64,000 nt of DNA from Methanobacterium sp. UBA410 (lineage in GTDB: Archaea; Methanobacteriota; Methanobacteria; Methanobacteriales; Methanobacteriaceae). The translations under genes were made by a program, and so were the position numbers. The notes beneath the pieces were generated by a model. It was not told the origin of the DNA. It ran no database searches and saw nothing but the letters and a program-made list of their open reading frames with translations. The stretch lies in NCBI GenBank assembly GCA_002498385.1, contig DAHH01000003.1, forward strand, positions 32,738 through 96,737, read 5' to 3'. This document shows, piece by piece, positions 17,744-26,379 of the stretch. Position 1 is the first letter of the stretch. Each line of letters starts with the position of its first letter.

Positions 17744-19096
17744 ATGAGAGTAGTTGTAATAGGTGGCGGGGCCGGTGGGCTTACCGCAGCCTCAAACATA
17801 AGAAAATACGACAAAAATGCAGAAATAACCGTTATAACAATGGATAGCCATGTAGCATATTCCCCATGTGCAATACCATACGTTCTGGGCGGTGAGATAG
17901 GATCCTTTGAAGACATCATAATGCATCAACCCGAAAATTACAAGGAAATGGGCATAAACATTTTAACAGAAGCAGAAGTTTACGAAGTCCTATCAGATGG
18001 GAACAAAGTTGAATATCGGACAAAAGATGGTGATGAAAAGGAGATAAACTACGATTATCTTGTAATGGCCACGGGAGGAACTCCCTTTATACCGCCTGTT
18101 GAGGGAACTGATCTCGAAGGGGTTTTCAAGGTCAGAACCATTGAAGACGGTGAAAAAATCAAAAAATGGGCCGAGAAAAGTAAAAAGGCTGTTATTATTG
18201 GAGCAGGAGCAATAGGTCTTGAAATAGGCTTTGAACTTAAAAATCTCGGGCTCGATGTCAGCGTGACAGAGATGCTGCCGCAGATACTTCCAAGATCCCT
18301 TGACCCTGATATGGCTGAGAAGGTCCAGGGTTACCTTGAAAGGGAAGGAATAAACGTTGTTCTTGGAAAACCAGTTGAAAAACTCGTTGGAGAAAAACGT
18401 GTCCAAAAGGCTGTTGTTGGAGATGAAACAATAGATGCAGACCTCGTGATAATGTCAACTGGGGTGAGGCCCCAGGTCAAACTCGCAGAACAGGCTGGCT
18501 GTAAGATTGGAAGGTGGGCAGTTCAGGTCAACGAGAAAATGCAAACCTCTGTACCAAACATATACGCTGTTGGAGACTGTGTGGAAGTCTTCGATGGAAT
18601 AACCGGACAGAACACCCTATCACCCTTCGGAACAACAGCGGTACGCCAAGGAAAGGTTGCAGCCAAGAACATAACAGGTAAAGGCGGAGTGTTCCTACCA
18701 GTTTTAAACTCAACTGTTTCAAAGGTCGGAAAACTGGAAATTGGTGCTGTGGGCTTAACTGAAACTGCAGCAGATTTAAATGGAATCCACGTTTTCAGTG
18801 GAAGAAGTCACGCTCTTACAAGGGCCAGGTACTATCCAGGCTGCAAACCAATTGACATAAAACTTGTCTGCAACAGGGAAGGTAGAATTATCGGATCTCA
18901 GATAATTGCAAAGGAAACAGTTGCAGAGAGGGTGGACACAATGGCAGTGGCCATAGCAAAAGAGGTTAACTGCAAGGAACTGTCCAACATGGAGTTCTCA
19001 TATGCCCCACCTGTTTCTATGGTCGTTGATCCTGTTGTGATTGCAGCAGAGGATGCCTGTGAAAAACTTAAAAACAGTTCAGGTTCCAAGGATTAA
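17744..19096 (+). CDS. CoA-disulfide reductase / NADH oxidase-like flavoprotein
   Basis: This 450-residue FAD and NAD(P)H-dependent enzyme belongs to the single-cysteine disulfide reductase group. The FAD site is VVVIGGGAGGLTAASNIRK at the N-terminus, the redox cysteine is C42 in AYSPCAIPYV, the NAD site is IIGAGAIGLEIGFEL (about 149-163) and the second FAD motif is VPNIYAVGDCVE. Such enzymes reduce CoA disulfide, oxygen or polysulfide; which applies here cannot be told. A TATA-like CTTTATACT (near 17676) and AAAGGTGG precede the ATG. It diverges from arsM and neighbours the oxygen-defence genes, which suggests a redox-stress role. Confidence 0.88.
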   Translation: MRVVVIGGGAGGLTAASNIRKYDKNAEITVITMDSHVAYSPCAIPYVLGGEIGSFEDIIMHQPENYKEMGINILTEAEVYEVLSDGNKVEYRTKDGDEKEINYDYLVMATGGTPFIPPVEGTDLEGVFKVRTIEDGEKIKKWAEKSKKAVIIGAGAIGLEIGFELKNLGLDVSVTEMLPQILPRSLDPDMAEKVQGYLEREGINVVLGKPVEKLVGEKRVQKAVVGDETIDADLVIMSTGVRPQVKLAEQAGCKIGRWAVQVNEKMQTSVPNIYAVGDCVEVFDGITGQNTLSPFGTTAVRQGKVAAKNITGKGGVFLPVLNSTVSKVGKLEIGAVGLTETAADLNGIHVFSGRSHALTRARYYPGCKPIDIKLVCNREGRIIGSQIIAKETVAERVDTMAVAIAKEVNCKELSNMEFSYAPPVSMVVDPVVIAAEDACEKLKNSSGSKD

Positions 19097-19256
19097 AAAC
19101 ATTGTCAAAAAATTTTTAGGGTTTTCTCCCTTTAAATTCTTCTTTAATTTTAAAATTCTTTTCAATTCCTATTTCTTTTCAATGAATCTCAAACTTTTTT
19201 TTAAAATTCGCTTTTTTATGTAAATTTTTGTAAAAAATTGAATTTTTGAATTTCGC

Positions 19257-19284
19257 TGGTTAACCATCACTGTGTGGTTAACCA
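19257..19284. repeat. Two copies of the palindrome TGGTTAACCA
   Basis: The 10-base palindrome occurs at 19257-19266 and 19275-19284, 18 bases apart centre to centre. The GGTTAACC core recurs at 21199-21206 upstream of fprA/msvR and, as the full ten bases, at 51400-51409. This pair sits between the convergent 3' ends of the flavoenzyme and rubrerythrin genes, an odd place for an operator. Confidence 0.45.
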
Positions 19285-19355
19285 AGTTGTAATTAAAACG
19301 AGAAAATCAAACCTTAAAAATTTTAAAAAGAAGGAAATAAAATGTTTAGGAATGC

Positions 19356-19772
19356 TTAGAAGTACCTTTCAAGAAGGCCTGCAAGCATTCTGGCGTGCCT
19401 TCCCTCATCCCTCGAGCTCTCGTCAAAGAAATCGTGTGCGGGGTCAAGTCCACATTCCTTTGCCTTGGTTGCAGCTGCTTTTTTCTCCTTGTTGGCCATC
19501 TGCTCACCTGAAAGCATCATTTCTAGGTTTTCCTTGAGGGATGTGGATATCACACCGTTCATCTCTGCGAAGTGGGATGCGTGTTCTGCTTCTTCAAATG
19601 CTATCCTCTTTAAGACTTCTCCAACCTCTGGAAGGCCGTTTCTCTGTGCCTGGCGGGCCATTGCAAGGTACATTCCAACCTCCTTGCATTCACCCTCGAA
19701 GTTTGCCTGAACTTCCTTTTCCACATCTGTTCCTTTACAGGTTCCTATTTCATGTTCATTTATCAAATCCAT
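19356..19772 (-). CDS. Rubrerythrin-type ferritin-like diiron protein, no rubredoxin domain
   Basis: The 138-residue four-helix protein keeps the diiron ligands: E in NFEGECKEVGMYLAMARQA, EEAEHASHF, and DEGRHARML near the C-terminus. It lacks the C-terminal rubredoxin CxxC domain of classic rubrerythrin, so electrons must come from another protein. The likely role is peroxide reduction. The ATG at 19772 follows AAGGAGGATAAG, and a TATA-like GTATATATTAG lies near 19860. It sits 158 bases downstream of fprA on the same strand and may be co-transcribed or separately promoted. Confidence 0.9.
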   Translation of the reverse strand: MDLINEHEIGTCKGTDVEKEVQANFEGECKEVGMYLAMARQAQRNGLPEVGEVLKRIAFEEAEHASHFAEMNGVISTSLKENLEMMLSGEQMANKEKKAAATKAKECGLDPAHDFFDESSRDEGRHARMLAGLLERYF

Positions 19773-19930
19773 GTTCTTATCCTCCTTACTTATCTTTAAA
19801 TCATTTTTTTGATTTTATTTTAAATTTAGACTTAAAATACTTGATTTGGTGATAAATCTAATATATACCTTTTATACACCTTTTTAAGATTTTAAACGGG
19901 AATTTATATACTCCACATTCATGGCCATGA

Positions 19931-21151
19931 TCAACCTTTAAGGGATGCTGCAAGTTTTTTACCCAGCTGGTAGCAGTTTTCAAGTTCATCCTTGTCAGGG
20001 ACGTAGTAAACCTCGTATGCATCTGAAACGTCAAATCCACATTCTTCAAGGTCTTCTTTGATTTTCTGTGGTGCTCCACCATTACCTCCCATGGAGCCGA
20101 AGGTTACTGCAGGTTTTTTGCCGCCTGTTCTGTTGAACTTCAACCCTCTGAGGTAGTAGATGATGTCCCCCATGCTTGGGTAGGGTTCGTCGTAGATGGT
20201 TGGGATTCCGAATGCAACGGCCTTGCTGTCCAGAATGTCCTTAACTATTTCACTGCGTTCGTCCTCATGGAGGAAGTACATTTTAACCTCAAAGCCTTCG
20301 CTTATGGCTCCTTCAGCAACTTCATGGGCCATTTTTTGGGTTGAGCCGTGCATTGTATCGTAGACTATGGTTAGTTTATCCTTGCATTCACCTGTGGCCC
20401 AGCCACTGTAGGCTCCTATGACCTTCATTGGATCCGTCCATATCTGGCCATGGGATGGTGCTATCATCTTCACCTTGTCCAGGAGTCCTAGATCCTCGAT
20501 TTCCTTGAACTTTTTAAGCACCAGTTTTGAGAGTGGTGTTATGAGGTTGGCGTAGAACTTCTGGGCTGCGTCCATGAGCAAGTACTCTGGAATCTCGTTG
20601 TCGTACCTCTCAGTGAGGCACAGGTGCTGTCCAAAAGCATCATTTGGGAAGAGAATTCCTTCCTCAGCGTAGAGCGTGAACATGCTGTCGGGCCAGTGCA
20701 GCAGGAATGCCTCGAGAAATGCCAGGGTTTTTCCCCCAAGGTCCAGGCTGTCGCCCGTTTTAACAGTCTTGAAGTCTGCACCTTCAAGTGCAGGGAAGTG
20801 TTTTTTAAGGCCATCAACTGCTATCTTTGTGCAATAAATTGGTGCCTCTGGGAATTTTTTGTGTATTTCTGTTAGAGCTCCGCTGTGGTCTTTTTCAACG
20901 TGGTTCTGCACGATCACATCAATGTTAACTTCTTTTCCTTCCTTCTCGAACGCGTCTTCTATTCTTCCCCAGAGCTGGGCTGAGTGTCCTGGGTAACAGT
21001 TGTCTATTAAAGCAACTTTTTCGTCTCCAAACACCAGATATGCGTTGTAAGTTGTTCCATTTAATGTGTAACCGTGGTAGGTTCTTATGTCCCAGTCAAG
21101 AACCCCCACCCAGTACACTCCTTCCTTCATTTTTACTGCTTCTGCCTTCAT
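19931..21151 (-). CDS. fprA: F420H2 oxidase (FprA-type flavodiiron protein)
   Basis: It reduces O2 to water with reduced F420 and is a main oxygen defence of methanogens. The metallo-beta-lactamase half has the diiron motif NHVEKDHSG (about 82-90), LHWPDSMFTL and PSHGQIW. The flavodoxin half begins near residue 265 (TIVYDTMHGSTQKMA) and binds FMN. Length 406 is typical. The ATG at 21151 follows GTGGAGGATG. It diverges from the V4R regulator gene at 21328, matching the fpaA/msvR arrangement known in Methanothermobacter. Confidence 0.95.
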   Translation of the reverse strand: MKAEAVKMKEGVYWVGVLDWDIRTYHGYTLNGTTYNAYLVFGDEKVALIDNCYPGHSAQLWGRIEDAFEKEGKEVNIDVIVQNHVEKDHSGALTEIHKKFPEAPIYCTKIAVDGLKKHFPALEGADFKTVKTGDSLDLGGKTLAFLEAFLLHWPDSMFTLYAEEGILFPNDAFGQHLCLTERYDNEIPEYLLMDAAQKFYANLITPLSKLVLKKFKEIEDLGLLDKVKMIAPSHGQIWTDPMKVIGAYSGWATGECKDKLTIVYDTMHGSTQKMAHEVAEGAISEGFEVKMYFLHEDERSEIVKDILDSKAVAFGIPTIYDEPYPSMGDIIYYLRGLKFNRTGGKKPAVTFGSMGGNGGAPQKIKEDLEECGFDVSDAYEVYYVPDKDELENCYQLGKKLAASLKG

Positions 21152-21194
21152 TTTTCATCCTCCACTTTTTTATTAATCTTTTTTTATTAGTTAT

Positions 21195-21298
21195 GTTCGG
21201 TTAACCAAACTTGATGAAATTTGGTTCGGGTCTTATCAAACTGTACGGTAATATACGAACTATCCTATATAAAGTTTACTGTTCGGATGGATACGAAC
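21195..21298. promoter_or_regulatory. fprA-msvR divergent promoter with MsvR-box-like repeats
   Basis: Two related 18-base elements, GTACGGTAATATACGAAC (21243-21260) and GTTCGGATGGATACGAAC (21281-21298), flank the TATA box TATATAAAG (21266-21274) of the plus-strand gene. Both resemble the MsvR box reported for Methanothermobacter, recalled as TTCGTA-N4-TACGAA; the second matches as TTCGGA-TGGA-TACGAA. A third site, GTTCGGTTAACCAAAC (21195-21210), is nearer fprA. The second box would overlap the start of transcription, which suits autoregulation. Confidence 0.6.
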
Positions 21299-21327
21299 CA
21301 TTATATAGGGGGAGTAACAACGTAACC

Positions 21328-22152
21328 ATGAGCAAGATGACCCAGATAGAACATGAAAAACCAGCTGCCAAAAAGTCCAGAAGGGGCAAGTGGGAGGGCA
21401 GCCAGATAAAGATCTTTGCAACACCGCAAGGTGTGAACGTTGTAGAAAGCCCAATAAAAGCTAAAATACTATCAATATTAAAAGATGGAGGTTTAAACGC
21501 TTCAAAAATTGTTTTTTTAACAGGTAAATCCAAATCAACCATTTCAGCTCACCTGAAGGATCTTATGGATGCCGGGATCGTCGATACAAAACCAGACCCA
21601 GAAGACGGTAGGCGGAAGATCTTTTTCATAAAATCCCGTTACCTTGGAGACCTGTCCCGCGAAAAAGAGTTCGAAAAGGAGATGGATGATTACATTGCAA
21701 CAGGAGTTGTAAAATCTCAAGATCCGTTTAAATTTTTCAGATTCGTTTTCAGAACCATAAGAGTTGCACTGATGGAGGAAGGAATCAACATAGACCCAGT
21801 ACTTCACAAGGCAGGTTACAGTGTTGGTGAAGCCTTCTACGAAAATCTGAAAAACCCAGAAACTGGAAAATTGCTGGAAAACATCCAGAAATTCTGGAAA
21901 AAAAACAGGCTCGGAAGGGTTGAAGTTGAAAAACTCGATCCACTGGTGGTGAGAAACTACGACTGCTTTGAATGTCAAGACCTGCCTAAGCTAGGCAGAC
22001 CAGCATGCGCGTTTGATTCAGGAATGCTTGAGGCCATATTTTCGGCCCAGTTCCGAAACCAGGTTGATGTTGAAGAGGTCAGATGTTATGCAATGGGTGA
22101 CGATTACTGTGAATTTGTTATAAGCCCCAAAGAAGTGCGAGAAAACTTGTAG
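21328..22152 (+). CDS. msvR: MsvR-type redox-responsive regulator (HTH plus V4R domain)
   Basis: An N-terminal winged helix (SPIKAKILSILKDGG through STISAHLKDLMDAGIV) is joined to a C-terminal V4R domain. In the latter, cysteines in NYDCFECQDL, PACAFD, RCYAMGDDYCEF are the expected redox sensors. MsvR proteins are methanogen-specific and control the adjacent flavodiiron gene in Methanothermobacter. The frame is open from a TTG at 21211, but that stretch contains the TATA box and operator repeats, so the start is taken as the ATG at 21328, 14 bases after GGGGGAG (ATG 21337 is an alternative). The predicted protein has 274 residues. Confidence 0.85.
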   Translation: MSKMTQIEHEKPAAKKSRRGKWEGSQIKIFATPQGVNVVESPIKAKILSILKDGGLNASKIVFLTGKSKSTISAHLKDLMDAGIVDTKPDPEDGRRKIFFIKSRYLGDLSREKEFEKEMDDYIATGVVKSQDPFKFFRFVFRTIRVALMEEGINIDPVLHKAGYSVGEAFYENLKNPETGKLLENIQKFWKKNRLGRVEVEKLDPLVVRNYDCFECQDLPKLGRPACAFDSGMLEAIFSAQFRNQVDVEEVRCYAMGDDYCEFVISPKEVRENL

Positions 22153-22269
22153 ATTGAGTAGTGATAAACTAACTCTTTTGTGTCCTAGAGTTCTATAACA
22201 TCTCAACGTTACACTCCACTTCCTGCATCAAAATTATTTGTCGTTTTAGCAACTATTCATTGATATATT

Positions 22270-23211
22270 CTAAAGCTCTTCTCTAAATTCCAATTCACCT
22301 CCACACTGACATTTACTAAAATCATCGGGAGACTCACCTTCCTCTAGTTTATAATAGCCCCCACAGCTTTCGCAAACGAGATAACCATTATTTTCCGTGT
22401 TTCCTCCATAAACACCAATACCTTCTAAACGCTCGGGAATGGCCTTATACTCGGTTACATCCGTATTTATAAGTTTAAAAAAGGTTTTATAAGCCATAAC
22501 CACGTCTTCTGCCTCAATTTCTAACCGACCCTCATTTACAGCACTGCAACCAGCAAGTGTCCGGATAAAAAGATCTTCTACAGCTTTATATTCTGAAAAT
22601 TTGTTAATGCATTTAATTAGAATTATGTCTTGCATTAGCTCTGTTAAAGTTGTATAAACGTTTTTTACTTCTTTATTTTTCCATTTAACTTTTTTAAGGA
22701 TCTGAAAATATTTGGATGTTGGTTCAGGAAGATCTTCCAAGTCTACCTCATCGAACTTGTTTAATGCAAAAACAATTCGCTCATCTAAACCACTAAAATA
22801 GATATTAAGAGAATCAATCCATTTCAATTTGCCTTTTTCAACATAATATATAGATTCTAAATAAACATGAACCAGTGCAATATCCCTAAGCGATATTAAA
22901 GAACTTGAAAATATATTTGTTAATAGGCCCCCAAATGGAAGAGTACCCTTAGCAGCTCTTAAAAGTCTAACTTTTGAGCCTTCCTCAAATGTGAACTTCC
23001 TATTTTCCTTAACGAGCCTGTTTGTAGTAACAGCTTTAATTAGCTCTTCATAAAACTTTGATCCTCTTAAACCATTTATTTCAATTAGTATTTCATTCAA
23101 CCCGTCTATTTCAAAATTTTTTAAATAATTAAATAATCTTTCTATATCTATAATCCCTCTTTCCCGCTCTTTCTCAGTGGCCATTTCTTCAAGTTTTTCT
23201 GATATGCTCAT
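22270..23211 (-). CDS. Cassette partner protein 4: paralogous protein with C-terminal zinc ribbon
   Basis: It is 313 residues and belongs to a family of four in this array. Shared landmarks are IYFSGLDERI and FDEV (about 150-170), LAGCSAVNE, AYKTFFKLINTDV (about 240-252) and a terminal zinc ribbon GYLVCESCGGYYKL...KCQCGGELEF. No membrane helix is evident, so it is probably cytoplasmic. The ATG at 23211 follows GAGGTGTTCTA. The function is unknown; the partner role is inferred from its position 24 bases after the tip ORF at 23236. The zinc-ribbon DNA is nearly identical to that at 25130-25240. Confidence 0.75.
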   Translation of the reverse strand: MSISEKLEEMATEKERERGIIDIERLFNYLKNFEIDGLNEILIEINGLRGSKFYEELIKAVTTNRLVKENRKFTFEEGSKVRLLRAAKGTLPFGGLLTNIFSSSLISLRDIALVHVYLESIYYVEKGKLKWIDSLNIYFSGLDERIVFALNKFDEVDLEDLPEPTSKYFQILKKVKWKNKEVKNVYTTLTELMQDIILIKCINKFSEYKAVEDLFIRTLAGCSAVNEGRLEIEAEDVVMAYKTFFKLINTDVTEYKAIPERLEGIGVYGGNTENNGYLVCESCGGYYKLEEGESPDDFSKCQCGGELEFREEL

Positions 23212-23235
23212 TAGAACACCTCAATTAGCCCTTGA

Positions 23236-23532
23236 TTAAACTGTTAAAAAGTTCTCAAGATCCTGTGGATTAGGAATATTCTTACTCAAAATACTGATTA
23301 TAACATCTATAATAGAATGGACAGTTCCAAAAGGATCTTTGACGAATTCTCCAGTAGTTACTATATCCCCAAGAAGCTTAATTTCATTTGCAGAATTCGG
23401 GAAAAACTTAACCAAAGACTTCTCCAAAAGTTTTTCACCAAGATTAGAACCCAAAACATCCAAATTCCACTCAGGGATCACAACACTACCACTACTCACA
23501 GACCCTCTAACACCAGCAATATCCCGTGCCAA
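23236..23532 (-). CDS. Orphan tip 4: junction motif plus divergent C-terminus, no proper start
   Basis: The frame reads NQLARDIAGVRGSVSSG then VVIPEWN, matching the surface protein at 28330-28410, and then continues with about 75 residues found nowhere else in the array. The first possible start is a TTG at 23532 with no ribosome-binding site; the frame continues upstream without a start to the preceding gene. No membrane helix remains, unlike the other tips. This looks like a stored C-terminal fragment rather than an expressed gene. Confidence 0.55.
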   Translation of the reverse strand: MARDIAGVRGSVSSGSVVIPEWNLDVLGSNLGEKLLEKSLVKFFPNSANEIKLLGDIVTTGEFVKDPFGTVHSIIDVIISILSKNIPNPQDLENFLTV

Positions 23533-23573
23533 CTGATTGGTTAGGTTGAGTTCTTCTGGTTTAGGGATTCCAG

Positions 23574-24494
23574 TTATAATAACCAGTCAATTTTGCCATA
23601 GTACCTTAGTTTGCCTCCACATTCGCAATCTTTGGTAAAATCGTCTGGTAATTCACCGAGTTGTAGTTGGTAATATCTTCTGCATTTTTTACATATCAAG
23701 TAACCTAGTTTTCCTGGTTCTACTCCTATTTCATCGATTAATTTGGGTATGTCAGTTTTCATCAGTTTAAGGTAAGTACCATAAGCAATCACCATGTCTT
23801 CTTTAGTTATCATGTCTCTATCATCATTCACAGCATTACATCCGGCCAGTAGCACATTAAAAAACATTTCTGTTCCTGTAAATCTCATTGGTAAAGATGA
23901 AAATACTGTTAAACTGATGTACATCATCACGTGGCGAATTTTCTTGAAAAAATTTTTTGATTCTTCACTTGCCCATTTTATTTGTTTGAGTTTTTGGATG
24001 TATTCCTTGGTGGGTTTTGGAACATCAGAGACTTCGTCAAATTTATCTAGAGCAGATATGATGCGTTCATCAAGTCTTGCAAAGTAAATTTTTTGGATGT
24101 CTTCAAGTTTTAGTTTTCTTTCGATGTTTATGTAGTAAAAACATTCAATAAAAAAGTAGATGGTTTTTAGTTCTTTGAAACTTATTAGATCTGTGAGAAT
24201 CGGTATTTTGACGGTGGAATGACCTAAATTTTCATGTGCTAACCTTAATAATGGGACTTGGTGCATTTGTCCCCTGTTTAGGGATACAGAAGAATCATAT
24301 CTCTCATCTTTACTGGCTTTAAGCAATTTTTCATAGTTTTCAAGATTTTTCAGGTTTTTTATCTCTCGGATCAATTCATCTAACCCTTCAACTTCTTCCT
24401 GCCCCAATTTCAGCATAGCATCCCTTAACCTCAATTCATTATGTTTGGAAGGAGGCATGGACCTTATCTCTTTCAGCGAAGGCAATTTCTTCAT
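23574..24494 (-). CDS. Cassette partner protein 3: paralogous protein with C-terminal zinc ribbon
   Basis: It has 306 residues with the family landmarks IYFARLDERI, KFDEV, TKEYIQKLKQIKW, LLAGCNAVND, AYGTYLKLMKTDI and a closing zinc ribbon (GYLICKKCRRYYQL, then DCECGGKLRYY). It is less like the other three in the ribbon. It starts 18 bases after the tip ORF at 24513, and its ATG is immediately preceded by GAGGAG. Probably soluble. The biochemical role is unknown. Confidence 0.75.
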   Translation of the reverse strand: MKKLPSLKEIRSMPPSKHNELRLRDAMLKLGQEEVEGLDELIREIKNLKNLENYEKLLKASKDERYDSSVSLNRGQMHQVPLLRLAHENLGHSTVKIPILTDLISFKELKTIYFFIECFYYINIERKLKLEDIQKIYFARLDERIISALDKFDEVSDVPKPTKEYIQKLKQIKWASEESKNFFKKIRHVMMYISLTVFSSLPMRFTGTEMFFNVLLAGCNAVNDDRDMITKEDMVIAYGTYLKLMKTDIPKLIDEIGVEPGKLGYLICKKCRRYYQLQLGELPDDFTKDCECGGKLRYYGKIDWLL

Positions 24495-24512
24495 CTCCTC
24501 TAAAGATTACAA

Positions 24513-25100
24513 TTAAAACTCATGAATAATTTCATTCCATTTTTTAAGTGGATTTGGATCCAATATAAAATCAGCTATGGAAACCCCTCTGAAAACAGCA
24601 TGAATATACCCAATATATTCTGGGAACATGCTACTCAACGTTTCTTCAGCCACCATTTCATCCAAACCGGGGTTTAAAAGGCAAAGTAACTTTCCCCATC
24701 TTTCATAAGCAATTTCAGCAGCTCGAGAATTTAAAACATCCATAACAGTCGGTAATAAGACATCCCGGATAAATAAGCTTAATGAACCACTCAAATAGTT
24801 TGTGTAAGTCCATAAAGTTTCTAATGAGTTCATTATACCCATCCAGACTGACATTAAATATTCTGATATTGACGCCCGATATTTGTATACAACTATTATT
24901 AATGCAACAAATGAAGCTATGCTTGCATAAACCCACCAAGGAGTTTCTCCATTTTTCACCTCACCCTCCTTCTGAACCGGTTCAGAATTCCATTCAGGAA
25001 TTGCAACACTGCCACTACTCACAGACCCTTTAACACCAGCAATATCCCAAAACACAATTGAATGGCGAAGATCACAGGCTTGTTTTATCCATAGAATCAC
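24513..25100 (-). CDS. Orphan tip 3: junction motif, one membrane helix, divergent C-terminus
   Basis: It has 195 codons. After DIAGVKGSVSSG and AIPEWN comes a short charged linker, a membrane helix (WWVYASIASFVALIIVVYKY) and then RASISEYLMSVWMG, which parallels FRSTLSEYLMTLWGG of the main surface protein; the last 100 residues are its own. The only start is a GTG (25100) without a ribosome-binding site, one codon-scale gap after the stop of the upstream partner gene. DNA around the junction is nearly identical to that of tip 2. Confidence 0.6.
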   Translation of the reverse strand: MILWIKQACDLRHSIVFWDIAGVKGSVSSGSVAIPEWNSEPVQKEGEVKNGETPWWVYASIASFVALIIVVYKYRASISEYLMSVWMGIMNSLETLWTYTNYLSGSLSLFIRDVLLPTVMDVLNSRAAEIAYERWGKLLCLLNPGLDEMVAEETLSSMFPEYIGYIHAVFRGVSIADFILDPNPLKKWNEIIHEF

Positions 25101-25200
25101 TGAACCATTTTAACCATTATCAAGACTCTTCACATACCTCAATTCACCTCCACACTGGCATTTACTAAAATCATCGGGAGACTCACCTTTCTTTAACTTA
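24925..25200 (-). repeat. Cassette-border duplication, copy 1
   Basis: About 275 bases covering the linker, junction motif and start of tip 3 and the zinc-ribbon end of partner 2 are almost identical to 26786-27060, while sequence on both sides diverges. The conserved borders with divergent cores point to recombination between cassettes. Confidence 0.7.
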
Positions 25201-26378
25201 TAATAGCCCCCACAGCTTTCACAAACGAGATAACCCTTATCTTGATTTTTAGAAACAGGCCCTATCTGTTTTGTACCTATAACTCGAGCAATATTAAATA
25301 AAAATATCGACAAAAGCAGCAGAGTGAAAGCTTGAAGTATATAACCATTTAAATAGAGTATTATTGCCAAAATAATCATCAAAGTACTATAAAAAACATA
25401 CACAACCCTATGAACCAAAACAAAAGACAGAATTCCTGCAAAAATAAGAAACAAACCACCCAAATAAACAGGGAAATAACCATAAAAAACAATTAAAACA
25501 CCTAAAACCACAAAAAGCAAACCCCAAACCCGCAACCACAGATGTAACAAAACATCAGAACTTGCCAGCCTAAAAAACCTCTCAAAAAAGGAATTATCAG
25601 CAGAAACATCCAAATCCCCCATCCTCTCAACAGCCCTATAAACAGTCACATCAGTTTTCATAAGCTTAAAATAAGTCTTATAAGCCCTTACAACATCATC
25701 AACCAAAACCACAACCCTATCATCCGAAACAGCAGCACAAAAACAAAGAAACTCAACAAAAAGTTGTTCATAACTACCAAAAAGAGAATATCCACACAAA
25801 GCATCCCCTATACGACCCATTGTGCTATCTATCTTATGAAATAAATTTCTACTTGGTTTTTGCCATCGAACCCGCTTAAGTTTTTGAAAAAATTCTGTTT
25901 TGGAAGTAAGAGTCTTTTCAAAGTCATCAAAACAATCTAATAAAAGAAAAACTCTCTCGTCTAATCCACCAAAATAGATATTTCGCATATCTTCTGTGCT
26001 TAATGGTTTATTAGTATTCATATAATAAAAATATTCAAAAAAACGGTATTTATTAGGGAATTCATTAAAAACAACCCCTTTAAAAGGTGGAAACCTTACT
26101 ATGAACACATTAGTTAACACTTGTTTAGCAGATCTTATCATAGGTGCCTTAAAAAAGTCTTCACGCCTAACTTCATTTTTATAAATTTTATTCTTTATCT
26201 TATAACTATTAATTAAGCTTTTATAAATATTTGACTCATTTAAACGTTTAATTTGACATATAATATCTTTCAAACCTTCAATTTCATTTACAATTCCTTC
26301 TAATCCAGCTATTTTATTTTCTAAATCCTTATCTGCGCTCTCTTGACTCCATCTCTTAAAAGTTTCACTCACCCCCAT
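25110..26378 (-). CDS. Cassette partner protein 2: zinc-ribbon paralogue with inserted membrane domain
   Basis: This is the longest partner, 422 residues. Its N-terminal 240 residues follow the family (IYFGGLDERV, FFQKLKRVRW, AYKTYFKLMKTDV). Between that part and the terminal zinc ribbon (YLVCESCGGYYKL...CQCGGELRY) about 110 residues form four or five hydrophobic helices, so this paralogue is membrane-bound while the others appear soluble. The ATG at 26378 follows GGAGGAAAT. It directly follows the tip ORF at 26380, and its ribbon DNA is shared with partners 1 and 4. Confidence 0.75.
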   Translation of the reverse strand: MGVSETFKRWSQESADKDLENKIAGLEGIVNEIEGLKDIICQIKRLNESNIYKSLINSYKIKNKIYKNEVRREDFFKAPMIRSAKQVLTNVFIVRFPPFKGVVFNEFPNKYRFFEYFYYMNTNKPLSTEDMRNIYFGGLDERVFLLLDCFDDFEKTLTSKTEFFQKLKRVRWQKPSRNLFHKIDSTMGRIGDALCGYSLFGSYEQLFVEFLCFCAAVSDDRVVVLVDDVVRAYKTYFKLMKTDVTVYRAVERMGDLDVSADNSFFERFFRLASSDVLLHLWLRVWGLLFVVLGVLIVFYGYFPVYLGGLFLIFAGILSFVLVHRVVYVFYSTLMIILAIILYLNGYILQAFTLLLLSIFLFNIARVIGTKQIGPVSKNQDKGYLVCESCGGYYKLKKGESPDDFSKCQCGGELRYVKSLDNG

Positions 26379-26379
26379 A

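Noticed and set aside
21211..21327. N-terminal extension of the MsvR-type regulator from a TTG
   Set aside because: The stretch contains the TATA box and operator repeats, has odd composition for a protein start, and the ATG at 21328 begins the conserved region.
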